Positions 59,851 through 64,000 of a DNA stretch of 64,000 nucleotides are shown one piece after another. The stretch is from the NCBI RefSeq assembly GCF_000332495.1, contig NZ_AOGW02000002.1:200696-264695 (forward strand). The letters run 5' to 3'. A model generated the notes under the pieces. It was given only the letters and a program-made list of their open reading frames with translations, had not been told where the DNA came from and did not search any database. Each line of letters begins with the position of its first letter. The stretch's first letter is position 1. A program made the translations under genes and the position numbers. This stretch comes from Leptospira terpstrae serovar Hualin str. LT 11-33 = ATCC 700639. Its GTDB lineage: Bacteria; Spirochaetota; Leptospiria; Leptospirales; Leptospiraceae.

Positions 59851-60459
59851 CTATAAACCACCTGAGATCGATTGGAGGATACTGGTTGCTGTATACAAGT
59901 TCATAAGAAAAGGAAATAGAATCGTTAGGCCCAGTGCATAAAAAGAAAATTTTAGTGAGTCACGATTTCTTAATTCGTAAATGGATTTAAGACCACGAGA
60001 AACAACCAAACTATAAAGTAATATAAATGTGAGTAATAAAAGGAGTCCAGATCCAAGTCCCGAAAGCCCCACAGCATGAAAGACAATACTTACGGGTGCA
60101 AATAACAAAAACAAAACTACGGAATGTCTTGCGAACAGCAATAAAAACAAGAGTTTTTGCGACCGTCCCTTTTTTTGCACATAGTAGTCAGCAACCAATG
60201 CATAAAAAAAAGGAAAAAACCGAAATAGAAACAAGTTGGCAATAAAACCAAAAAACAGAAATGACAGAGTAGAAATCGTGTATGGTGCTGAAAGTATACT
60301 CATCCCCACTGACAGAGATAAGGCGGAAAGGATAGAAAACATCCAACTCGAAAGTGGACTTGCTGCAAAAGGAATCTCCTTGATCTCTTCCGAATAACGA
60401 AGTGGATCAAGAAATACTAATTCTAATACATCAACTAAATCAAAGAAAAAATCTCTCAT
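59851..60459 (-). CDS. Yip1-family multi-pass membrane protein
   Basis: 202 residues, five membrane helices after the start [20 protein letters not shown], a phrase shaped like the Yip1 domain opening (a phase-like DP motif before helix 1). [20 protein letters not shown] is in the middle. Unknown function. It overlaps sppA by 4 nt and is separated from surE by no intergenic bases, so it is embedded in one operon. Confidence 0.75.
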   Translation of the reverse strand: MRDFFFDLVDVLELVFLDPLRYSEEIKEIPFAASPLSSWMFSILSALSLSVGMSILSAPYTISTLSFLFFGFIANLFLFRFFPFFYALVADYYVQKKGRSQKLLFLLLFARHSVVLFLLFAPVSIVFHAVGLSGLGSGLLLLLTFILLYSLVVSRGLKSIYELRNRDSLKFSFYALGLTILFPFLMNLYTATSILQSISGGL

Positions 60460-61421
60460 AACATCAATTTTCCAAGAGCTGTGGGTAGAATGACTAAAAC
60501 CTGTGATTGGATGAGAGAACGAATTTTAGATACATGCGAGTTGTCTCCAAAAAAACTCACACCCAAGGTTTGCAAAAATCGATCGAAGTGTGAAATCTCT
60601 TGTTCGAATAGAGGAATGAGTCCATCGTATTGACAAAGTTCGGAAAGTTTTTTATGAGCTTCCCTTCTACCACCGATGTCATCCACTAGTTTGTTACGAA
60701 ATGCATCTTCACCAGAATAAATTTTACCTTCCGCCAACTCTTCAATGGACTTAACAGTTTTGTTTCTTCCTTTGGCAACATCTTCCACAAACTTGCGATA
60801 GGTGTCTTGTAACTGTTTACTAATCATCTCATCTTCTTCGTTAGTGGAATCGCGAAACGGAGAATACATATCTTTGTATTTCCCTGCTTTGTATGTGCGA
60901 ACTCCTACACCGTAGCGGTCTAAAAGTCCTTTTACGTTAGGTGCAAAAGAAATAACTCCAATAGATCCGGTAATGGTTCCGTTTTGAGCAAAGATATAAT
61001 CAGAAGCAGATGCAATATAGTAACCACCTGATGCAGCCACGTCTTTCATACTGACGACAATCTTTTTGGTTTTACGAAGATGTAAAACTTCGTTAAAAAT
61101 TTCTTGAGAAGCAGCCACTGTCCCACCCGGGGAATTGATCTCAAGAAGGATCCCCTTGACATTGCCGTCTTCTTCTAACTCCCTTAATTGGCGTAAGACG
61201 GTGTCGGCGCCTGTAGAATCAAAAGTAGACTCACCAGAATGGATCTCACCTACGATGGGTATGACGACGGCTCCAATTTCACTGGCTTGAAAGAGGCCGC
61301 CACCAGTTCCACTAGAGAAACGGGCAAGGCTTGATCCAGATACCAAGATGGCAATTCCAAGAATTGTGGCAATAGTGGAGAACAAAAAGGAGAGAAAGAG
61401 AAGAAATTGGTTTCTTTCCAT
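60456..61421 (-). CDS. sppA: signal peptide peptidase SppA (protease IV-like)
   Basis: 321 residues from the ATG at 61421, preceded by TGGGAG 3 nt upstream; a TTG at 61460 would add 13 residues but lacks a binding site. N-terminal TM ([20 protein letters not shown]). The Ser/Lys dyad region: the general base Lys lies in the C-terminal [14 protein letters not shown] region, and the nucleophile Ser is in [20 protein letters not shown]. The [20 protein letters not shown] block is the oxyanion loop. Short form, like Bacillus-type SppA. Degrades cleaved signal peptides at the inner membrane. Confidence 0.93.
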   Translation of the reverse strand: MERNQFLLFLSFLFSTIATILGIAILVSGSSLARFSSGTGGGLFQASEIGAVVIPIVGEIHSGESTFDSTGADTVLRQLRELEEDGNVKGILLEINSPGGTVAASQEIFNEVLHLRKTKKIVVSMKDVAASGGYYIASASDYIFAQNGTITGSIGVISFAPNVKGLLDRYGVGVRTYKAGKYKDMYSPFRDSTNEEDEMISKQLQDTYRKFVEDVAKGRNKTVKSIEELAEGKIYSGEDAFRNKLVDDIGGRREAHKKLSELCQYDGLIPLFEQEISHFDRFLQTLGVSFFGDNSHVSKIRSLIQSQVLVILPTALGKLML

Positions 61422-61595
61422 AAACTCCCACAAGCAAAACCTTGCAAAAACCCGAGTCAACTTTAATAATTCTTTACTTTTTTTTAGAAAAAGTTTATTT
61501 TCCTTGTACGGGCTAACCGAAAATTAGACAGGTAGTCACAGGATTTGTGTCCAGGCACCGCCGAGACATAAGGCCTTTACCAAGGAAGGTAGGAC

Positions 61596-62114
61596 ATGGA
61601 TGTTCGTCTCAATCGTCTCCTCAACTCAGCAGAAAAACTAGTCCAGGACAAAAAGGACACAAAAGATGTCAGTTCTGGGAAAACAGGAGCCACTGTACAA
61701 AAGTCAGATGAAAAATCCGACTTTGTTGTGAGTCTCCCTGTACAGTATCACAATATCCAATCACGACTCACGGAATTGCAAAAACAACTTTCTAAAGAAC
61801 AATCTCGCATTGGGCTTTTGGAAGATGCCAATCAAGAAGAAAACAAACTCAAAGAACTTCTTTTTGAAGGGGAACCACTATTCCCAGAGTTAGGTGAAGG
61901 TAAATTCACCAAACCAGAAATTTTAGAAAATAGCAAAGGCAATATCTCAAGCCTACTTGCAGAGCTTAAGAAAAAAGAAGTAGAGGGTGAAAATATCTTC
62001 TCTCTTGGAATGATGTTAAGTCCTGAAGAGTTCAAAGGGAAAATTGGATCTGTATCTACAGCTTCAATGAAACCAATTTCTGAAACCATGGTAAAAAGAC
62101 TTCTTGGCGGTTAA
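61596..62114 (+). CDS. hypothetical protein, 172 aa, coiled-coil centre
   Basis: Not recognised. RLNRLLNSAEKLVQDKKDTK at the start, then a Ser/Lys-rich linker and a predicted coiled coil (QYHNIQSRLTELQKQLSKEQ, SRIGLLEDANQEENKLKELL). The end is SETMVKRLLGG. AAGGTAGGAC precedes the ATG. Cytoplasmic, no signal peptide. Its stop is directly followed by the TTG start of the permease, so the two are coupled. Confidence 0.7.
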   Translation: MDVRLNRLLNSAEKLVQDKKDTKDVSSGKTGATVQKSDEKSDFVVSLPVQYHNIQSRLTELQKQLSKEQSRIGLLEDANQEENKLKELLFEGEPLFPELGEGKFTKPEILENSKGNISSLLAELKKKEVEGENIFSLGMMLSPEEFKGKIGSVSTASMKPISETMVKRLLGG

Positions 62115-63113
62115 TTGGAATTAAAACGTTCCCTAAATACTTTTGATTCCATTTCCGTCCTATTCTCCTCCATGGTGGGATCAGGAATTTTTTTCACTTC
62201 TGGATATTTAATCAAAGAAACAGGAAATCTTTGGATTGTTCTTCTCTGTTGGATTGTCGGTGGAGTCCTTGCTCTCTCTGGATCCATCACTTATGCTTAT
62301 GCAGCACGTCTTCTTCCCTTTGCTGGGGGAGATTATGTTTATCTAAAGGTTGCCTATTCACCTGCCATTGCCTTTATGAGTGGATGGTCCTCTTTACTTA
62401 CTAATTTTTCTGCCTGTGTTTCTGTACTGGCACTTGCTTTTGGTAAGTATGTTCAAATTTTGTTTCCTGAAATTCCTGTTTGGGAATCATCCACTTTCAC
62501 CTTGCTCGGGTTAGATTTACAAATTAGCTCCATTACCTTTATTGGAGTATTGCCCATAGTTTTTTTTAGCGGACTCAATTACTTTGGAATCAAATCAGCG
62601 GTTCGAGTGCAAAATGTATTTGCTGTATTAAAAATTACGGGTCTCCTTCTCTTTTTATCACTTGGGTTTTCCGTTGGAAATACCAACTGGTCTTATTTAT
62701 GGAACTCTCCTTTTCCTAATCTTATGGAGCTTTCCTTTTATTCTAAAGTATTGATTGGGATTGTGCCTGTTTCCTTTTCTTATTTGGGTTGGAATATGAT
62801 CACTTACATCGCAGAAGAAGTGAAAAATCCTGAGAAAACTATTGTTCGTTCTGCCATCACTGCTTGTTTTCTAGTGGCCGGACTGTATTTTGCAATCAAC
62901 TTACTTTTTGTGATTTCTGCTCCGATTGAGGATCTTGCAGGACAAGATGGTATTGGAGCTATCGCCTTTCAAAAGTTATTTGGAGTGAATTATTCAATTC
63001 TCACCACTAGTTTTATTGCTTGGGTGATATTAGGATCGATGTCTGCCATTGAGTGTACTCGTACATCCTTTACAGTTTTGTCTCAATACATACTTTACAT
63101 AAAGATGCATTAA
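62115..63113 (+). CDS. amino-acid permease (APC family), truncated
   Basis: 332 residues visible; the family has about 430-480. TTG start directly after the upstream stop. Normal APC features: SMVGSGIFFTSGYLI in helix 1, GGVLALSGSITYAYAARLLP, GDYVYLKVAYSPAIAFMSGW, then YLGWNMITYIAEEVKNPEKT in helix 6-7. Similarity to the family ends at about residue 312 (VILGSMSAIE), where the expected continuation is replaced by CTRTSFTVLSQYIL and a stop. That is where the insertion element begins. Probably inactive. Confidence 0.8.
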   Translation: MELKRSLNTFDSISVLFSSMVGSGIFFTSGYLIKETGNLWIVLLCWIVGGVLALSGSITYAYAARLLPFAGGDYVYLKVAYSPAIAFMSGWSSLLTNFSACVSVLALAFGKYVQILFPEIPVWESSTFTLLGLDLQISSITFIGVLPIVFFSGLNYFGIKSAVRVQNVFAVLKITGLLLFLSLGFSVGNTNWSYLWNSPFPNLMELSFYSKVLIGIVPVSFSYLGWNMITYIAEEVKNPEKTIVRSAITACFLVAGLYFAINLLFVISAPIEDLAGQDGIGAIAFQKLFGVNYSILTTSFIAWVILGSMSAIECTRTSFTVLSQYILYIKMH

Positions 63114-64000
63114 AATCCTGATTCAGACGGTAATGAGGATTGCATTGGATTTTTAAAATGCAACAACTTTCCCGTATACAAATCGATCACACCAAGGCTA
63201 ACTCCATAAAAATGAATCTTTACATGCCTGTCCGAGATTTCCTCTAAACCAACTTCTTCATCTGCTAACGCGGAAGATAGAAAGATCCGATGGCCTTCAA
63301 TATGAAGATTCCCTATGTCATTGATTTCTCCAATCATGATGTTTGTTGGATAAGAAGCTTTTACAATCCGTTTTGGGAATTTCCTTTTCGACTTTTGGTA
63401 ATGGTTAGCAGGAAAAGAATTTTGAATTCCTTCATGTGGTCTTAGGTAATTGAATTCTTTCTGAAAATCTCGAAATGCTTTTTGTTGTGTCTCTAAGCTA
63501 GACCTTGGAGGCAAAGCCGTTTCTTCCTTTAAGGTTTTATGCATTCTTTCATGCCTACCATTTTGTTGTGGTTTGCCTGGTTCAATCCGCTCCAACTTGA
63601 TTCCCAGTTTGATCCACCATACAGAAAGTTTACTAAGCCCTGCCAGCGCATTCGAGGCAAATGGTGGACCGTTGTCAGTTCGATGGCAAGAGGCATTCCA
63701 TAGAGTTTAAATAACTTCGTAAATTCATTGATTACATTGTAGTATCTGCCTTAGGAACAATACTCACAACAGAGTAAAAACCGGACTATAGGCATCTGTG
63801 ACAGTCAAAGGAGTGCATCTTTTTCCATCCCCAACAGTGAAATGACCTTTAAAATCAGCGCACCAAATATCATTGGGTCCGAGTGCATGCGAGAATGGTT
63901 GTTCGATGGATTGTTTACGGATCCTTCTTTTGGGAGGTTTGATAAGGTTGTTTTGTTTGAGAATACGACCTACAGTACTTGGATGTGGCCATTTTCTAAT
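63055..64000 (-). mobile_element. decayed IS481/IS3-type insertion sequence, right part outside window
   Basis: Left boundary placed at TGTACTCGTACATCC (63055), where the permease reading loses similarity; it also starts with the TGT typical of these elements. Inside, minus strand, is a DDE transposase fragment (see next entry). The other end and any target duplication are beyond the window. Terminal inverted repeats cannot be checked. Confidence 0.75.
63110..64000 (-). pseudogene. frameshifted DDE transposase (IS481/IS3-type integrase core), partial
   Basis: Minus-strand pieces in different frames. From the right edge to about 63760: HPSTVGRILKQNNL, then ALGPNDIWCADFKGHF (first catalytic Asp), ending in an in-frame TGA just after DAYSPVFTLL. 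Then SVVSIVPKADT in a second frame, VINEFTKLFKLYGMPLAI in a third, and RTDNGPPFAS (second Asp) through KLERIEPGKPQQNGRHERMH (catalytic Glu) in a fourth. At least four indels fall within about 110 bp (63690-63800). The C-terminus, LPSESGF, is intact. Not functional as it stands. Confidence 0.8.

Noticed and set aside
61422..61460. TTG start for sppA 13 codons upstream
   Set aside because: No ribosome binding site there, whereas TGGGAG sits just before the ATG at 61421.

Overview
The window looks like chromosome of a saprophytic-clade Leptospira (spirochaete). The reasons are the AT-rich sequence, many lipoproteins with relaxed spirochaete-type lipoboxes, a PgsB-PgsC-PgsW set, GlmM of the archaeal type paired with the alternative GlmU family, a GldG-type ABC operon and many stand-alone signalling proteins. 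The species cannot be fixed from the sequence alone. Most of the window is ordinary, densely packed chromosome. The accessory part lies at about 50.9-58.1 kb, and a broken gene with a decayed insertion sequence sits at the right edge.

Layout, left to right. At 0-4.4 kb a minus-strand glmM-glmS-glmU-like cluster makes UDP-GlcNAc, followed by tRNA-Val(TAC) and rpsT. At 4.5-8.3 kb a plus-strand operon holds three unknown proteins and a thiolase-fold protein lacking the usual catalytic His and second Cys. At 8.4-16.0 kb a seven-gene minus operon joins a Gld-like ABC exporter, two membrane-associated proteins, mpl (murein recycling) and pheS. At 16.1-18 kb are a soluble PAS histidine kinase with its receiver protein, then an adenosine kinase-like gene. 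At 19-22.5 kb a TonB-dependent receptor is coupled to a propeller-like lipoprotein with a triplicated 63-bp N-terminus. At 22.5-29 kb are gpmI, a tandem serine-hydrolase lipoprotein with a degenerate first domain, and a STAS/SpoIIE-phosphatase pair. At 29-32.6 kb are poly-gamma-glutamate genes pgsB-C-W and two small envelope genes. At 32.6-42.5 kb are a large TPR protein, a nucleotidyltransferase, a hybrid histidine kinase, a six-TM chemoreceptor, phoU and cheW. At 42.5-50.9 kb are a 30-residue COX24-type basic protein, manC, hfq, miaA, a FYDLN zinc-ribbon protein, pdxJ, a TPR lipoprotein, an S41 protease and nadB.

The accessory stretch (50.9-58.1 kb) holds a tyrosine recombinase, small unknown genes, an acyltransferase, a lipoprotein pair with a palindrome-rich promoter, and several GC-rich structured intergenic elements. 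The most striking are two related ~222-bp repeats. Each can fold into a three-stem structure, and the second ends exactly at the tRNA-His of a Pro-Arg-His tRNA cluster. After the tRNAs come a TPR protein, surE, a Yip1-like protein, sppA and an unknown gene. The last item is an APC-family permease cut short where a frameshift-riddled IS481/IS3-type transposase begins.

Cell-envelope biogenesis is the dominant theme: UDP-GlcNAc, murein recycling, poly-gamma-glutamate, GDP-mannose, ABC export, proteases and lipoproteins. It is interleaved with stand-alone sensory proteins.
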